Below, in pieces: positions 1-11,035 of a stretch of 64,000 nucleotides of DNA (positions are counted from its first letter, which is position 1; each line of letters starts with the position of its first letter). Made by a program: the position numbers and the translations under genes. The stretch comes from Edwardsiella hoshinae NBRC 105699 = ATCC 33379 (GTDB lineage Bacteria; Pseudomonadota; Gammaproteobacteria; Enterobacterales; Enterobacteriaceae): the NCBI RefSeq assembly GCF_000474215.1, contig NZ_BAUC01000004.1, forward strand, positions 1-64,000, read 5' to 3'. A model generated the notes under the pieces. It was given only the letters and a program-made list of their open reading frames with translations, did not search any database and was not told the origin of the DNA.

Positions 1-722
1 GAAGGGCCCTTCGGCAGTAAACGTCGTCGTTCTCAACTAATTTTATCGCCTCGTTCTCCTGCGATAACGAAGATGGTGCGAACCGGAGTAGACAGAATAG
101 AACGAGTCTAGCCGAGAAAGCCGGAGCTAATATAATAGCTGCGGCTTTTTTATATTTATCCAGAATATCCCGACATATACTTCCCACATTATATTCACCA
201 TCTCACCTTACCAATTCCCAGCATTATCTTGTAACGCCGCCACTGACCGTACTGTCCCCCCGCTCAACGCCAGAGCTCCCGGCCGTGGCCGGACTGAGGA
301 AGCAAGCAGAAAGGGGCTGATTCTGGGCGAGCTCACCCTAAGGAAATATGGGCGGAGTGAACTAGGTTCATACTCAGATCACAGACAGTTGCACGCAATG
401 ACATCACGAAACATGATGACGCGGCCATGCCTATGCTGCAACGTTGACAAACAGCGATGCGCCGGGATACCCCTCGTTCGCGCACCAGTCACGTTTAGCT
501 TATGCGTACCGCGCTCTATGCGCAGGAGCAAGACATAGCCCGCCACTCGGCCATGTCAGCCAATACACCGCGGGGATTGGCAGGTTTATATGAAAGGGTC
601 ATAGATAACAGCTATGCTCGGATGACCATGCTCAACCAGAACCTGACTGCGGATGCCCCCTCGATGCCCCGCATATCGACACACCAAGAATAATTTAATT
701 ATTTATCAAGTAATTAAATAAC
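1..722. other. Region without a supported gene at the left edge
   Basis: No gene can be supported here. The window opens in a plus-strand reading frame that runs from base 1 to a TAG at 109-111 (36 residues, arginine-rich end). It could be the 3' end of a gene cut by the edge, but I do not recognise it. A strong terminator follows at 117-151, which supports a transcript entering from the left. From 152 to 500 I see only mixed-composition sequence. A 63-codon open frame at 502-693 has no visible ribosome binding site. An AT-only inverted repeat (TTTAATTA / TAATTAAA, 694-718) lies just past the fliE stop codon. Confidence 0.5.
117..151 (+). terminator. Rho-independent terminator
   Basis: Arms AAAGCCG and AGCTA (117-129, separated by one base) pair with TAGCT and CGGCTTT (136-148), leaving a 6-base loop and one G-G mismatch. 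A run of T continues to 151. It would end a plus-strand transcript that enters from outside the window. Confidence 0.85.
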
Positions 723-1037
723 CTAGACCTGCATATTCATAATGTCCTGATAGGCGGCGACCAGACGGTTGCGTACCTGGATCCCCATCTGTAGCGAGAC
801 GCTGGATTTTTGCAGATCGAGCATCACATCATTGAGCGCCACGCCGGGTACCCCCATCTCGAACTGCTGCGCCTGAAGGCGGGCGTGGTTCTGATTGTCA
901 CTGATGCGATCGATGGCCGCCTTCAGCTCGTTCGAAAACGTACCCGGTGCCACGCTCTCCTGCGGGGTACGGTTACTGGCGGAAAGTGCGGTGGCTTGCA
1001 GTTGTTGTAAGACGTTCTCGATGCCGGTGACTGCCAC
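723..1037 (-). CDS. fliE: Flagellar hook-basal body protein FliE
   Basis: FliE is the small protein that joins the MS ring to the proximal rod of the flagellar basal body, and it is one of the first substrates of the flagellar export gate. I chose a GTG start at 1035-1037, preceded by AAGGAG six bases upstream. This gives 104 residues, the usual enterobacterial length, and an N-terminus beginning [13 protein letters not shown] as expected. An upstream ATG in frame (1073) would add 12 residues with no family match. The C-terminal half carries the conserved rod-type segment ([20 protein letters not shown]). The gene stands alone, divergent from fliF, as in E. coli and Salmonella. The 251-bp intergenic region should hold FlhDC-dependent promoters, but I could not place them. 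Confidence 0.95.
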   Translation of the reverse strand: MAVTGIENVLQQLQATALSASNRTPQESVAPGTFSNELKAAIDRISDNQNHARLQAQQFEMGVPGVALNDVMLDLQKSSVSLQMGIQVRNRLVAAYQDIMNMQV

Positions 1038-1288
1038 GAAAGGCTCCTTAATGATTGAAACTGCCGATTGCATGACAACCTACCATAAGACGCCAAAGGC
1101 AAAGCGGGTAAATAACGGCAAAAATGTCCCTTTCTCCCGCCATCGTTTTGTCGGCACATGTCAATAATAAAGTGCCTGCTTTTGCAGGTATTCCGCGATT
1201 CGCATTGCCGCGTCAGGGAGTCTGATTTGTTACACATCCATTCATACCGGCCTCTGGTCCGGACGCAACTGAACAATAAGGTAAGCCC

Positions 1289-3010
1289 ATGAACGCTTCA
1301 GCCACCGGTACCGCAGGCACCGCAGCAAAGAGCGCTGAAAATAGTATTAAAGCCATACTGGAGCGCGTACGGGCCAATCCCAAAATTCCCTTACTGTTAG
1401 CCAGCGCCGTCGCCATTGCCATCGTCGTCGTATTGGCGCTATGGGCGCGCGCGCCCGACTATCGCGTTCTGTACAGCAACATCAGCGATCGCGATGGCGG
1501 TGCCATTGTCACGCAGCTCAGCCAGATGAATATCCCCTATCGTTTCGCCAATAACGGCACCACGCTGATGGTGCCGGCGGACAAGGTGTATGACCTGCGC
1601 CTCAAGCTGGCCCAGCAAGGACTCCCCAAGGGAGGGGCTGTCGGCTTCGAGCTACTCGATCAAGAAAAATTCGGCATCAGCCAGTTCAGCGAGCAGGTCA
1701 ACTACCAGCGAGCCTTAGAGGGTGAGCTGGCCCGTACCATTGAGACGCTCGGCCCGGTGGTCAGCGCCCGAGTGCATCTGGCGCTGCCCAAACCGTCGCT
1801 GTTCGTACGCGAGCAGAAACAGCCCTCCGCCTCGGTCACGCTGACGCTGGAGCCGGGGCGCGCCCTAGACGACGGTCAGATCAACGCCATCGTCTATATG
1901 GTCTCTAGCAGCGTTGCTGGCCTGCCGCCAGGTAACGTCACCGTGGTCGATCAGTTCGGTCATCTGCTGACCCAGCCCGACGGTACCGGACGCGATCTGA
2001 ACGCGGCGCAGTTGAAGTTCACTTCTGAGGTAGAGGGGCGTCTACAGCGCCGCATCGAAACCATCCTGCAACCGATGCTCGGCAGCGGTAACGTCCATGC
2101 CCAGGTCACCGCTCAGCTCGATTTCGCCAATCGGGAACAGACCGATGAAGAGTACAAGCCGAATCAGTTACCGAACCAGGCCGCGATCCGCAGCCAGCAG
2201 ATCAGCCAGAGCGATCAGTCCGGCGGCCAGCTCAACGGCGGCGTCCCGGGCGCCCTGTCGAATGAGCCGGCCCCCGCGCCCACGGGCAATATCGATAAGC
2301 CGCGTACTGCCTCAGGATCGACGGGCCGTAATCGCAACGAGCCGACGCAGAGCCGCTCCAGCGCCATTACCAGTAATGGGCGTCTGGCCAGCCGCAACGA
2401 GAATATGCGGCGCGATGAGACGACCAACTATGAGGTGGATCGGACCATTCGCCATACGCAAGAACGCGCGGGTGGCATCGAGCGCCTGTCCGTCGCCGTG
2501 GTGGTCAACTACGCCACCACCCCACAAGGGAAAGCGGTCGCGCTCTCACAAGAAAAGATGGATCAGATCAATAACCTGGTGCGTGAGGCGATGGGCTTCT
2601 CGCAACGCCGCGGCGATACGCTGAGTGTAGTCAATACACCGTTCAACAGCGTAGCCGATGACGGCGGTGACCTCCCCTTCTGGCAGAAGCAGGCCTTTAT
2701 CGATCTGTTGACCTCATTGGGCCGTTACCTACTGGTCGCCCTGGTCGCCTGGCTGCTGTGGCGCAAGTTGGTGAAACCGATGCTGACCAAACAGCAGCAA
2801 ACCGCCGCCCTGCGCCAGCGTATCGATACTCCGCCAGTATCGGCGCAGCCGGCCAAACAGCCGAGCAACGAAGAGCTACAACAGCGTCGTAAGCTACAAC
2901 AGCGCACCACCGCCGAGGCGCAGACCGAACGCGTACGTGAAATGGCAGAGCAGGATCCGCGCGTCGTCGCGCTGGTGATCCGCCAATGGATGAGCACAGA
3001 ACCACAATGA
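1289..3010 (+). CDS. fliF: Flagellar MS-ring protein FliF
   Basis: FliF forms the membrane-embedded MS ring on which the rotor, export apparatus and rod are assembled. The 573-residue product has an N-terminal transmembrane helix at about 33-53 and a large periplasmic part with ring-building motifs. A low-complexity, Ser/Asn/Arg-rich segment lies at about 300-370, followed by a second transmembrane helix at about 474-492. The cytoplasmic C-terminal tail, which binds FliG, ends in [14 protein letters not shown] lies upstream of the ATG. It is the first gene of a tightly packed fliFGHIJK unit; its stop codon overlaps the fliG start (ATGA at 3007-3010). Confidence 0.97.
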   Translation: MNASATGTAGTAAKSAENSIKAILERVRANPKIPLLLASAVAIAIVVVLALWARAPDYRVLYSNISDRDGGAIVTQLSQMNIPYRFANNGTTLMVPADKVYDLRLKLAQQGLPKGGAVGFELLDQEKFGISQFSEQVNYQRALEGELARTIETLGPVVSARVHLALPKPSLFVREQKQPSASVTLTLEPGRALDDGQINAIVYMVSSSVAGLPPGNVTVVDQFGHLLTQPDGTGRDLNAAQLKFTSEVEGRLQRRIETILQPMLGSGNVHAQVTAQLDFANREQTDEEYKPNQLPNQAAIRSQQISQSDQSGGQLNGGVPGALSNEPAPAPTGNIDKPRTASGSTGRNRNEPTQSRSSAITSNGRLASRNENMRRDETTNYEVDRTIRHTQERAGGIERLSVAVVVNYATTPQGKAVALSQEKMDQINNLVREAMGFSQRRGDTLSVVNTPFNSVADDGGDLPFWQKQAFIDLLTSLGRYLLVALVAWLLWRKLVKPMLTKQQQTAALRQRIDTPPVSAQPAKQPSNEELQQRRKLQQRTTAEAQTERVREMAEQDPRVVALVIRQWMSTEPQ

Positions 3011-3999
3011 GCCTGACTGCGACCGAAAAAAGCGCGGTATTATTAATGACCATCGGCGAAGACCGCGCCGCCGAAGTGTTTAAACACCTCTCGACCCGAG
3101 AGGTGCAACAACTCAGTAGTACCATGGCCGGCATGCGCCAGGTCTCACATCAGCAACTGAGTGAGGTGTTGAATGAGTTTCAGGATGAAGCCGAGCAGTT
3201 CGCCGCCCTGAGCGTCAACGCCGGCGACTACCTGCGCTCGGTGCTGGTCAAGGCACTGGGCGAGGAACGCGCCGCCAGCCTGCTGGAGGACATCCTGGAG
3301 TCGCGTGATACCGCCAACGGTATCGAAACCCTCAACTTTATGGAGCCGCAGGCCGCCGCCGATATCATCCGCGAAGAGCATCCGCAGATCATCGCTACCA
3401 TTTTGGTGCATCTGAAACGCGCCCAAGCGGCAGATATTCTGGCGCACTTTGACGAGCGCCAACGCAACGATGTGATGCTGCGTATCGCCACCTTCGGCGG
3501 GGTACAGCCGACCGCGTTGCAAGAGTTGACCGACGTGCTGAATAACCTGCTCGACGGCCAGAACCTCAAGCGCAGCAAGCTCGGGGGCGTACGTACCGCT
3601 GCCGAGATCATCAACCTGATGAAGAGCCAACAAGAAGAGTCGGTCATCGACGCCATGCGCAACCACGATGGCGAGTTGGCACAGAAAATCATCGACGAGA
3701 TGTTCCTGTTCGAGAATCTGGTGGATGTCGACGATCGCAGCATCCAACGCATCCTGCAAGAGGTGGAGAACGAGTCGCTGCTGATCGCCCTGAAGGGGGC
3801 AGACGAGGCGTTGCGCGAGAAATTTATGCGCAACATGTCTCAGCGCGCCGCCGATATCCTGCGCGACGACCTGGCCACCCGTGGCCCGGTACGCTTGTCG
3901 CTGGTCGAGGCCGAGCAGAAGTCTATCTTGCTGATCGTCCGTCGCTTGGCGGAGAGTGGCGAGATCGTCATCGGTGGTGGCGAGGATACCTATGTCTAA
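3007..3999 (+). CDS. fliG: Flagellar motor switch protein FliG
   Basis: FliG is the rotor component that contacts the MotA stator and sets torque and, with FliM and FliN, rotation direction. I chose the ATG that overlaps the fliF stop rather than the frame's first ATG at 2986. This gives 330 residues (E. coli 331) and the familiar N-terminus [20 protein letters not shown]. The armadillo-like middle domain contains the [14 protein letters not shown] segment. The C-terminal domain has the charged torque helix around [19 protein letters not shown]. The last 8 bases overlap the start of fliH. Confidence 0.97.
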   Translation: MSLTATEKSAVLLMTIGEDRAAEVFKHLSTREVQQLSSTMAGMRQVSHQQLSEVLNEFQDEAEQFAALSVNAGDYLRSVLVKALGEERAASLLEDILESRDTANGIETLNFMEPQAAADIIREEHPQIIATILVHLKRAQAADILAHFDERQRNDVMLRIATFGGVQPTALQELTDVLNNLLDGQNLKRSKLGGVRTAAEIINLMKSQQEESVIDAMRNHDGELAQKIIDEMFLFENLVDVDDRSIQRILQEVENESLLIALKGADEALREKFMRNMSQRAADILRDDLATRGPVRLSLVEAEQKSILLIVRRLAESGEIVIGGGEDTYV

Positions 4000-4744
4000 C
4001 TCCCCGTTCCGTAAGCAGGTTCTCACGAAGGATAGCCCGGAGGCCCGGGACCCGCGCTGGCAGCGTTGGGAGATGCGTGACTTCGCTGCGCCACGCCGTC
4101 CGTTGCGTGTTCTCAGCGAAACCAATGCGGCAGAGGATGCCAACGCAGCCGCCCAGGCGCAGGCCGAAGCGACGCAGGCCGAACTGGAGCGTCTGCGCCA
4201 CGATGCCCAACAGCAAGGGCTACAGATCGGCCTGCAACAAGGCGAGAAACAGGGCTACGATGCCGGCTTCCAACAGGGGCTGGCGGAGGGGCGTACCCAG
4301 GGCATGCAACAGGTGCTGGCTGAACAGCAGCCGCTGCTGGAGACCTGGCGCACCCTTTCCGGTGAGTTTCAACGCTCCCTTAACTCCTTGGATGGCGTCA
4401 TCGCCGCGCGCCTGATGCAGTTGGCATTGACCGCCGCCAAACAGATCATCGGCCAGACACCGCTGTGCGATGCCAGTGGCGTCCTACAACAGATCCAACA
4501 GTTGATCCAACAGGAGCCGCTGTTTAGCGGCAACCTGCAACTGCGCGTCAACCCACAGGATCTACCGCTGGTACAACAACATCTCGGGGTACAATTGGAG
4601 CAACAGGGCTGGAAGCTGTTGGCCGATACCCAATTGCATCGCGGCGGCTGTAAGATCAGCGCCGAAGGCGGCGAACTGGACGCCAGCATCGCCACTCGTT
4701 GGCAAGAACTGTGTAAGCTGGCCGCGCCGGAGCTACCGCTATGA
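3992..4744 (+). CDS. fliH: Flagellar export ATPase regulator FliH
   Basis: FliH is the stator-like partner of the ATPase FliI; it restrains its activity and docks it at the export gate and the C ring (FliN). The 250-residue product begins [11 protein letters not shown] at an ATG 8 bases inside fliG. Residues about 76-104 carry a run of GxxxG-type repeats ([21 protein letters not shown]), the hallmark helix-dimer motif of this family. A long Ala/Gln-rich helix precedes it. The C-terminal part resembles the peripheral stalk of V/F-type ATPases. The stop codon overlaps the fliI start (ATGA, 4741-4744). Confidence 0.95.
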   Translation: MSNSPFRKQVLTKDSPEARDPRWQRWEMRDFAAPRRPLRVLSETNAAEDANAAAQAQAEATQAELERLRHDAQQQGLQIGLQQGEKQGYDAGFQQGLAEGRTQGMQQVLAEQQPLLETWRTLSGEFQRSLNSLDGVIAARLMQLALTAAKQIIGQTPLCDASGVLQQIQQLIQQEPLFSGNLQLRVNPQDLPLVQQHLGVQLEQQGWKLLADTQLHRGGCKISAEGGELDASIATRWQELCKLAAPELPL

Positions 4745-6099
4745 GTAACCGACTCGACACCTGGCTCGGCGCCCTGGCCGCCTTAGAGCGCCGCATCCCT
4801 ACCCTACCGGAGGCGCGCCGCTACGGTAAGTTGACCCGCGCCACTGGCCTGGTGTTGGAAGCAACGGGCCTCCAGTTGCCGATCGGCGCCACCTGTCGCG
4901 TCGAACGCCACGACGGGCAACATATCATCGACGTCGAGGCCGAAGTCGTCGGCTTTAATGGTCGTCAGTTGTTTCTGATGCCCTTGGAAGACGTGGACGG
5001 CATTGTACCCGGCGCCCGCGTCTGGGCCCCGGCCGCCGCCCTGCACAGCGGCAAGCAGTTGCCCCTCGGCCCGGCGCTGCTGGGACGCGTGCTCGACGGC
5101 AGCGCCCGTCCCTTGGACGGCCTGCCGCCGCCCGATGAAAGCGAGCAGGGCGGGCTCAACAGTCAACCCTTCAACCCGTTACAACGAACGCCGATCACCC
5201 AGGTACTGGATGTCGGCGTGCGGGCGATCAACGCCCTGCTGACGGTGGGACGCGGCCAACGTATGGGGTTGTTCGCCGGCTCAGGGGTCGGTAAGAGCGT
5301 CTTACTGGGCATGATGGCGCGCTATACTCAGGCCGATGTGATCGTCGTGGGGCTGATCGGTGAACGTGGCCGTGAGGTAAAAGACTTCATCGAAAACATC
5401 CTCGGTGAAGAGGGACGCCAGCGCGCGGTGGTGATCGCCGCCCCGGCGGACGTCTCGCCACGGCTACGCATGCAAGGCGCCGCCTATGCCACGCGTATCG
5501 CCGAAGATTTCCGCGATCGCGGCCAGCATGTCCTGCTGATCATGGATTCGCTGACCCGCTACGCCATGGCTCAGCGTGAGATCGCCCTAGCGATCGGCGA
5601 ACCGCCAGCGACCAAGGGCTACCCGCCCTCGGTCTTCGCCAAATTGCCCGCCTTAGTCGAGCGTGCCGGTAACGGCATCAGCGGCGGTGGCTCGATCACC
5701 GCCTTCTATACCGTTCTGACGGAAGGGGACGATCAACAGGATCCCATCGCTGACTCGGCACGCGCCATCCTCGATGGTCACGTGGTACTGTCACGCCGCC
5801 TGGCCGAAGCCGGCCACTACCCGGCCATCGACATCGAGGCCTCCATCAGTCGTGCTATGACCTCGTTGATCGACGAGGCGCATTACGCCCGAGTGCGTCG
5901 TTTCAAACAGTTGCTCTCCAGTTATCAACGCAACCGGGATCTGATCAGCGTCGGCGCCTATGCACGCGGCAGCGATCCCCTATTGGATCAGGCTATCACG
6001 CTCTATCCGCAACTTGAGGCCTTTCTGCAACAAGGCATATTTGAACGCAGCGACTACGCACAAGCCTGTCACGCGCTACAGGCCCTGTTTACTGAGTGA
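4741..6099 (+). CDS. fliI: Flagellum-specific ATPase FliI
   Basis: FliI is the hexameric cytoplasmic ATPase of the flagellar type III export apparatus and is related to the F1 beta subunit. The 452-residue protein has a Walker A motif GSGVGKS at about 180-186, the DECCD-class sequence [13 protein letters not shown], and a Walker B region ending [17 protein letters not shown]. Length and motifs are normal. It starts at an ATG overlapping the fliH stop and is followed by a 27-base gap to fliJ that contains a GGAGG ribosome binding site. Confidence 0.97.
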   Translation: MSNRLDTWLGALAALERRIPTLPEARRYGKLTRATGLVLEATGLQLPIGATCRVERHDGQHIIDVEAEVVGFNGRQLFLMPLEDVDGIVPGARVWAPAAALHSGKQLPLGPALLGRVLDGSARPLDGLPPPDESEQGGLNSQPFNPLQRTPITQVLDVGVRAINALLTVGRGQRMGLFAGSGVGKSVLLGMMARYTQADVIVVGLIGERGREVKDFIENILGEEGRQRAVVIAAPADVSPRLRMQGAAYATRIAEDFRDRGQHVLLIMDSLTRYAMAQREIALAIGEPPATKGYPPSVFAKLPALVERAGNGISGGGSITAFYTVLTEGDDQQDPIADSARAILDGHVVLSRRLAEAGHYPAIDIEASISRAMTSLIDEAHYARVRRFKQLLSSYQRNRDLISVGAYARGSDPLLDQAITLYPQLEAFLQQGIFERSDYAQACHALQALFTE

Positions 6100-6126
6100 T
6101 AGCCGATATCTGGGCCGGAGGTTGTG

Positions 6127-6567
6127 ATGTCATCAGCATTAAATACCCTGCGCGAACTGGCGCAACAGGATGTCGATCAGGCCACCCGCGCCTTGGGCCA
6201 TGCCCGACAGGCCTGCCAGCAGGCCCAGCAACAACTGGAGATGTTGTTGAACTATCAGGACGAATACCGCCAACGCCTAAACCGAGGGATGAGCGGCGGC
6301 ATCGCGGCAGCCAGTTGGTACAACTATCAGCAATTTATTCTGACGTTGGAGCAGGCCATTGAACAGCATCGCGGTCAACTGGCCCAATGCCGGGCCCGCC
6401 TGGAAAGCGCCACCCATAGCTGGCAGCAGAAACATCAGCGCCTGAATGCGTTCAGTACCTTACACGAACGCGCCGAGACGCAGCGCCAAAGTATATTGAA
6501 CAAACAAGATCAAAAACGGATGGATGAGTACGCCCAGCGTGCCAGCCTGAGGAGAGAAAAATCATGA
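6127..6567 (+). CDS. fliJ: Flagellar export chaperone FliJ
   Basis: FliJ is a coiled-coil protein that acts as the central stalk of the FliI hexamer and escorts export chaperones to the gate. The 146-residue product is nearly all Gln/Ala/Arg-rich helix, as expected for the family (E. coli 147). I chose ATG 6127 rather than GTG 6124 because GGAGG at 6116-6120 is well spaced for it. The stop overlaps the fliK start (ATGA, 6564-6567). Confidence 0.93.
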   Translation: MSSALNTLRELAQQDVDQATRALGHARQACQQAQQQLEMLLNYQDEYRQRLNRGMSGGIAAASWYNYQQFILTLEQAIEQHRGQLAQCRARLESATHSWQQKHQRLNAFSTLHERAETQRQSILNKQDQKRMDEYAQRASLRREKS

Positions 6568-7823
6568 CAACGCCGGTGGCCATCACGCTCACAGCGCTCA
6601 GCGCCCCATCGGATACCCCGACGACGACGGCGTCAGCCGTCGAGGGTTCGCCGTTTGCCGATATCCTAGCCCTGCTTAGCCAGCCGGCAAGTAAGCAGGC
6701 GCTGCTACAAAGCCTGCAATCTTCGGCAGGCGTCAACGTCGACGCCCAGGGCTTACCGTCAGCCTTGCTTGGCCGGCTCTCACAATTGGATGCGCAACAG
6801 CGTCAGACCTTGCTCAGCCAACTGCGCGCGCCGACACATGACGGGGTCACGCCGCTGCCCGATGCCTCATTCGCTCTGCTCCCGACCGCGCCCGCGGCGA
6901 CGGATAGCCCGCGTGCGCCCGATGTGAACGAAGCCGGTGCGCAGCAAGCCATCGCCGCCTTGCTGGCTATGCTGCCGGCGCGCGGCGACGTCGCACACCC
7001 GACGGCACTGGACACGGGCGCTATCCAGCAAGAGGCACCGGGACGTCTGCGCGCGTCACGTCAGGAGGCGCACGCCGCCTCACTGAGCCATTTGCTGGAG
7101 ACGACACGCGGCGATGAACGCGCCAATGCGCACCCGGCAGATGTGACGCCGCTGTTGCAAGCTAAGACCTCTCCGACTACGCCGGGGATCAACCGCATCG
7201 ACACCGGCAGCACCCTGCTCAGCCTGGAGACCCCGAATCGCCGTGTCCAAAGCCATGAGGGGCTGGTGCCCCCCCATGCGCAATCCATCACGCCGACAGC
7301 GTTACATCACGCCGCTAACCTGGCGCCAGCCACGCCACAGGTTAACGCCACGCCCTTGGCTTCGCCCGCCAGCGCCAGCGCTCCCCTGCTCAACGCCCCG
7401 CTGGGTAGCAGCGAGTGGCAGCAGGCGCTCGGTCAACAGGTGCTGATGTTTAGCCGTAATGGTCAGCACCAGGCCGAACTGCGCCTGCATCCGCAAGATC
7501 TCGGTGCGCTACAGATCAGCCTGCGTCTGGACGATAATCAGGCTCAATTGCACCTGGCCGCCGCCCATAGCCAAGTCCGTGCAGCCTTAGAGGCCGCCCT
7601 GCCCCATCTGCGCACCGCACTGGCAGAGAGCGGCATTCAGCTTGGGCAGAGCAGCGTCGGCAGCGAGGCTCAGTCCCAATGGGGCGGCGGCCAACAGCAG
7701 CGCCAAGAATCGGCGGCTGGCGCCGTCTTCAGCCTGGCCGATAACACGCTACCGCTCTCCCGGGAGCAGGATGCCCCCACCGTCGTACGCCGCCATCTGG
7801 GTGCCGTCGACATCAGTGTGTAG
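6564..7823 (+). CDS. fliK: Flagellar hook-length control protein FliK
   Basis: FliK is exported as a molecular ruler and switches export specificity from hook to filament subunits when the hook is complete. The 419-residue product has the typical two-part build. The N-terminal region is long, poorly conserved and rich in Ala, Thr, Pro and Ser. The compact C-terminal domain (about 290-375) is conserved, with the signature [20 protein letters not shown]. It is the last gene of the fliFGHIJK unit and is followed directly by a terminator. Confidence 0.93.
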   Translation: MTTPVAITLTALSAPSDTPTTTASAVEGSPFADILALLSQPASKQALLQSLQSSAGVNVDAQGLPSALLGRLSQLDAQQRQTLLSQLRAPTHDGVTPLPDASFALLPTAPAATDSPRAPDVNEAGAQQAIAALLAMLPARGDVAHPTALDTGAIQQEAPGRLRASRQEAHAASLSHLLETTRGDERANAHPADVTPLLQAKTSPTTPGINRIDTGSTLLSLETPNRRVQSHEGLVPPHAQSITPTALHHAANLAPATPQVNATPLASPASASAPLLNAPLGSSEWQQALGQQVLMFSRNGQHQAELRLHPQDLGALQISLRLDDNQAQLHLAAAHSQVRAALEAALPHLRTALAESGIQLGQSSVGSEAQSQWGGGQQQRQESAAGAVFSLADNTLPLSREQDAPTVVRRHLGAVDISV

Positions 7824-7841
7824 CACGCCAAGGCCACGGCG

Positions 7842-7873
7842 ACGGGGCAATCGCTCGATTAGCCCCGTTTTTT
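7842..7873 (+). terminator. Rho-independent terminator after fliK
   Basis: Arms ACGGGGC (7842-7848) and GCCCCGT (7862-7868) enclose a loop that can itself pair (AATCG / CGATT), followed by six T. It separates fliFGHIJK from fliLMNOPQR, so fliL should have its own promoter between 7874 and 7972. Confidence 0.85.
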
Positions 7874-7972
7874 CACGTTATTCCTGCCATTGTTCCGACG
7901 ACACGACAGGGATAATAGCGTCAGCGAATTTCCACGCGCCTTGCGCACACAGCTACAGGAATCATCCCCCTT

Positions 7973-8452
7973 ATGTCTGATATGTCACTCCCTAACCGCT
8001 CCGCGAAACGGCGCAAATGGGTATTGATCCTGTTGGTGATCTTTGCCGCGCTGGCCGCTGGCGGCGGCTACTTCGGCTGGCACTATTATCAACAAAGCCA
8101 ATCGCACCTTGCCAAACAGGCGCCCGCACCGCTTCCCGTCTTTATGGCATTGGATCCGTTTACGGTTAATCTGTTGGGTAATGACGATGACAGCGATCGC
8201 GTCCTGTATGTCGGCATCACCTTGCGTCTGCCAAATGAGCTAACGCGCAAACGTCTAAACGACTATCTGCCAGAAGTCCGCAGCCGCCTGCTGTTGCTGC
8301 TCTCACGCCAACAGGCCGCCGCATTGGCGACCGAACAGGGCAAGAAGGCGTTGATGGATGAGATTAAAGCCACCCTGCGTGCGCCGGTCATCAATGGCCA
8401 GCCCGGCCAAGTGGTCAATGATGTCATGTTCACAGCGTTCATCCTGCGGTAA
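7973..8452 (+). CDS. fliL: Flagellar basal body-associated protein FliL
   Basis: FliL surrounds the stator units in the inner membrane and supports motor torque. The 159-residue product has a short charged N-terminus, one transmembrane helix at about 16-36, and a periplasmic domain with the family sequences FTVNLLGNDD and LYVGITLRLPNE, ending TAFILR as in E. coli FliL. The ATG at 7973 is used; an ATG three codons later is also possible, because the ribosome binding site (AGGA) is rather distant. It is the first gene of the second flagellar transcription unit. Confidence 0.94.
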   Translation: MSDMSLPNRSAKRRKWVLILLVIFAALAAGGGYFGWHYYQQSQSHLAKQAPAPLPVFMALDPFTVNLLGNDDDSDRVLYVGITLRLPNELTRKRLNDYLPEVRSRLLLLLSRQQAAALATEQGKKALMDEIKATLRAPVINGQPGQVVNDVMFTAFILR

Positions 8453-8457
8453 TCCTT

Positions 8458-9471
8458 ATGTCCGATAGCATTCTGTCTCAAGCCGAAATAGACGCGCTGC
8501 TCAATGGCGACAGCGATGCCGCGCCCAGCGAGCAGCATGCGTCCCTAGAGCATTGCGATGGCGAGGTTCGCCCCTATGATCCCACCACGCAACGACGCGT
8601 GGTGCGCGAGCGTTTACAGGCGTTAGAAATTGTCAATGAGCGTTTCGCCCGTCAATTCCGCATGGGGTTGTTTAACTTGTTGCGCCGCAGCCCCGATATC
8701 ACCGTCGGTGCCGTGCGTATCCAGCCCTATCACGAATTCGCCCGGAATCTGCCGGTACCGACCAACCTCAACTTGGTACACCTTAAACCGCTACGCGGTA
8801 CGGCATTGATGGTCTTCGAGCCCAGCCTGGTCTTTATGGCCGTAGATAACCTGTTCGGTGGCGATGGTCGCTTCCCGACCAAGGTGGATGGACGCGAATT
8901 CACCCATACCGAACAGCGGGTGATCCAGCGTATGCTGCGCCTGGCACTCGATGCCTATCGCGATGCTTGGAGCGCGATCTTCAAGCTGGAGGTCGAATAC
9001 GTCCGTTCGGAAATTCAGGTGAAATTTACCAATATCACCACCTCGCCTAACGATATCGTCGTCACCACGCCGTTTACCGTGGAGGTCGGTGCGCTGAGCG
9101 GGGAGTTCAATATCTGTATCCCCTTCTCGATGATCGAGCCGCTACGCGAATTGCTGGTTAACCCGCCGCTAGAGAACTCTAAGCAAGAGGATCAACACTG
9201 GCGCGATACGCTCAGCAAACAGGTACAGCATTCCGAGCTAGAGCTAGTCGCTAACTTTGTCGATATTCCGCTGCGTCTCTCCGACGTACTCAAACTGCAA
9301 GTCGGCGATGTGCTGCCCATCGATCGTCCAGAGCGACTGATCGCCAATGTCGACGGTGTGCCGGTGTTGACCTGTCAATATGGCTGCTACCACGGCCAAT
9401 ACGCACTACGCGTAGAAAAAATGATTAATCCTATTTTAGATGTGACTTCGCGAGGAAATTCCGATGAGTGA
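8458..9471 (+). CDS. fliM: Flagellar motor switch protein FliM
   Basis: FliM is the C-ring protein that binds phosphorylated CheY and passes the signal to FliG. The N-terminal peptide ILSQAEIDALLNG is the conserved CheY-P binding segment. The middle CheC-like domain (about 50-230) and the C-terminal SpoA domain follow. The 337-residue length is normal. Its stop codon lies inside the start of fliN (overlap 9464-9471). Confidence 0.97.
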   Translation: MSDSILSQAEIDALLNGDSDAAPSEQHASLEHCDGEVRPYDPTTQRRVVRERLQALEIVNERFARQFRMGLFNLLRRSPDITVGAVRIQPYHEFARNLPVPTNLNLVHLKPLRGTALMVFEPSLVFMAVDNLFGGDGRFPTKVDGREFTHTEQRVIQRMLRLALDAYRDAWSAIFKLEVEYVRSEIQVKFTNITTSPNDIVVTTPFTVEVGALSGEFNICIPFSMIEPLRELLVNPPLENSKQEDQHWRDTLSKQVQHSELELVANFVDIPLRLSDVLKLQVGDVLPIDRPERLIANVDGVPVLTCQYGCYHGQYALRVEKMINPILDVTSRGNSDE

Positions 9472-9877
9472 CGCCAACAAGCCGTCAGCTGACGCTCAGG
9501 ATGACGCCGCCGACCTGTGGGCGGAAGCTATGGGAGAACAACAAGCCGCCAGTCAACACAGCGGTGATATATTCCAGAATCTGGAGGAGGGGACCCCCCT
9601 GGGGGGCAGTGCGGGCCAAGATATCGATCTGATCCTCGACATCCCGGTGAAACTGACCGTGGAGCTCGGCCGTACTAAGATGACCATCAAGGAACTGTTA
9701 CGTCTGTCGCAAGGTTCCGTCGTATCGCTGGACGGCCTGGCGGGCGAGCCGCTGGACGTGTTGATCAACGGCTATCTGATCGCCCAAGGGGAAGTGGTGG
9801 TGGTCAACGACAAGTTCGGCGTACGTATCACCGACATTATCACGCCATCCGAGCGCATGCGCCGTCTGAGCCGCTGA
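9464..9877 (+). CDS. fliN: Flagellar motor switch protein FliN
   Basis: FliN builds the lower part of the C ring and docks FliH-FliI for export. The 137-residue product has an acidic, variable N-terminus and a C-terminal SpoA domain. The latter carries the signatures IDLILDIPVKLTVELGRTKM and LDVLINGYLIAQGEVVVVND. It ends one base before the fliO start codon. Confidence 0.97.
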   Translation: MSDANKPSADAQDDAADLWAEAMGEQQAASQHSGDIFQNLEEGTPLGGSAGQDIDLILDIPVKLTVELGRTKMTIKELLRLSQGSVVSLDGLAGEPLDVLINGYLIAQGEVVVVNDKFGVRITDIITPSERMRRLSR

Positions 9878-9878
9878 G

Positions 9879-10283
9879 ATGTCGACACCCATCGCCGCGC
9901 TTCCCAGCGCCCCCGCCTTGCCAACGGAGAGCGTACTGACCCAAGTGGGTGGTACGCTGGGCGGTATCTTGCTGCTGATCCTGCTACTGGCCTGGCTGGC
10001 GAAGCGGTTAGGCTTCGTCGCACGCCCGCGCGGCGAGCGCCTGCTCAACGTGCGCGCCAGTTGTAACCTCGGCCAGCGGGAACGCCTGGTGGTGGTCGAG
10101 GTCGACAACCAGTGTCTGCTGCTCGGCGTCACCGCCCATACCATTACGCCGCTGCATACCTTCGAGGTGCCGCCGACGCCAGCTACGCCTACCTCCACCG
10201 CGCATAGGCAGGCCGCCTCGTTCCAGCAGCTACTACGCCAAGCCGCGCGACAGCGATTTGGCCGCAACAAAGAGAACTCCTGA
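9879..10283 (+). CDS. fliO: Flagellar biosynthesis protein FliO
   Basis: FliO helps assemble the FliP ring at the core of the export gate. The 134-residue product has one transmembrane segment at about 28-45 and a cytoplasmic domain with the FliO sequence [22 protein letters not shown]. The stop TGA overlaps the fliP start by one base. Sequence conservation of FliO is low in general, so the order fliN-fliO-fliP supports the call. Confidence 0.92.
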   Translation: MSTPIAALPSAPALPTESVLTQVGGTLGGILLLILLLAWLAKRLGFVARPRGERLLNVRASCNLGQRERLVVVEVDNQCLLLGVTAHTITPLHTFEVPPTPATPTSTAHRQAASFQQLLRQAARQRFGRNKENS

Positions 10284-11023
10284 TGCAGCGTATTCTGCGT
10301 TATACCCTGCTGCCGGGGCTATTACTCTGTGCGCCGGCGGCGCTGGCCCAGTTGCCCGGCATTATCAGCCAACCGCTCGCTCATGGCGGGCAAAGCTGGT
10401 CGCTACCGGTACAGACGCTGGTCTTCCTGACGGCGCTCAGTTTCCTGCCCGCCGTACTGCTGTTGATGACCAGTTTCACCCGCATCATCATCGTCCTCGG
10501 CCTGCTACGCAACGCGTTGGGCACCCCCTCGGCGCCACCGAACCAGGTACTGCTGGGGCTGGCGTTATTCTTGACCTTCTTCATCATGTCGCCGGTGCTC
10601 GATAAGATCTATCAGGATGCCTATCAGCCCTTCAGTGAACAGAAGATCAGCATGGAGACCGCCCTGGAGCGTGGCGCCAAACCGTTACGCGCCTTCATGC
10701 TACGCCAGACGCGTGAAACCGATCTGGCCCTGTTTGCCCGCTTGGCGAAGCAACCGCAGATGCAGGGACCGGAGGATGTCCCGCTGCGTATTCTGCTGCC
10801 AGCTTATGTCACTAGCGAGTTAAAGACCGCCTTTCAGATCGGTTTTACCGTCTTCATTCCCTTTCTGATCATTGATCTGGTAGTTGCCAGCGTACTGATG
10901 GCGCTAGGGATGATGATGGTGCCACCGGCCACCATCTCGCTGCCCTTTAAACTGATGCTGTTCGTCTTGGTGGATGGCTGGCAACTGCTGCTCGGCTCCC
11001 TGGCGCAGAGCTTCTACACCTAA
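10283..11023 (+). CDS. fliP: Flagellar export gate protein FliP
   Basis: FliP forms the pentameric core of the FliPQR export gate. The 246-residue product begins with a cleavable signal peptide (about residues 1-22, ending AALA), as is typical of FliP. It carries the FliP signatures [20 protein letters not shown] and [20 protein letters not shown]. Four hydrophobic segments are visible in the mature part. Confidence 0.97.
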   Translation: MQRILRYTLLPGLLLCAPAALAQLPGIISQPLAHGGQSWSLPVQTLVFLTALSFLPAVLLLMTSFTRIIIVLGLLRNALGTPSAPPNQVLLGLALFLTFFIMSPVLDKIYQDAYQPFSEQKISMETALERGAKPLRAFMLRQTRETDLALFARLAKQPQMQGPEDVPLRILLPAYVTSELKTAFQIGFTVFIPFLIIDLVVASVLMALGMMMVPPATISLPFKLMLFVLVDGWQLLLGSLAQSFYT

Positions 11024-11035
11024 CAGGAGAATGCC

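Noticed and set aside
502-693. 63-codon open frame at the left edge
   Set aside because: It has no ribosome binding site and no recognisable feature, and it lies in an otherwise non-coding stretch.
3145-4143. Long open frame antisense to fliG and fliH
   Set aside because: It is a codon-bias shadow of fliG and fliH, which have clear family matches.
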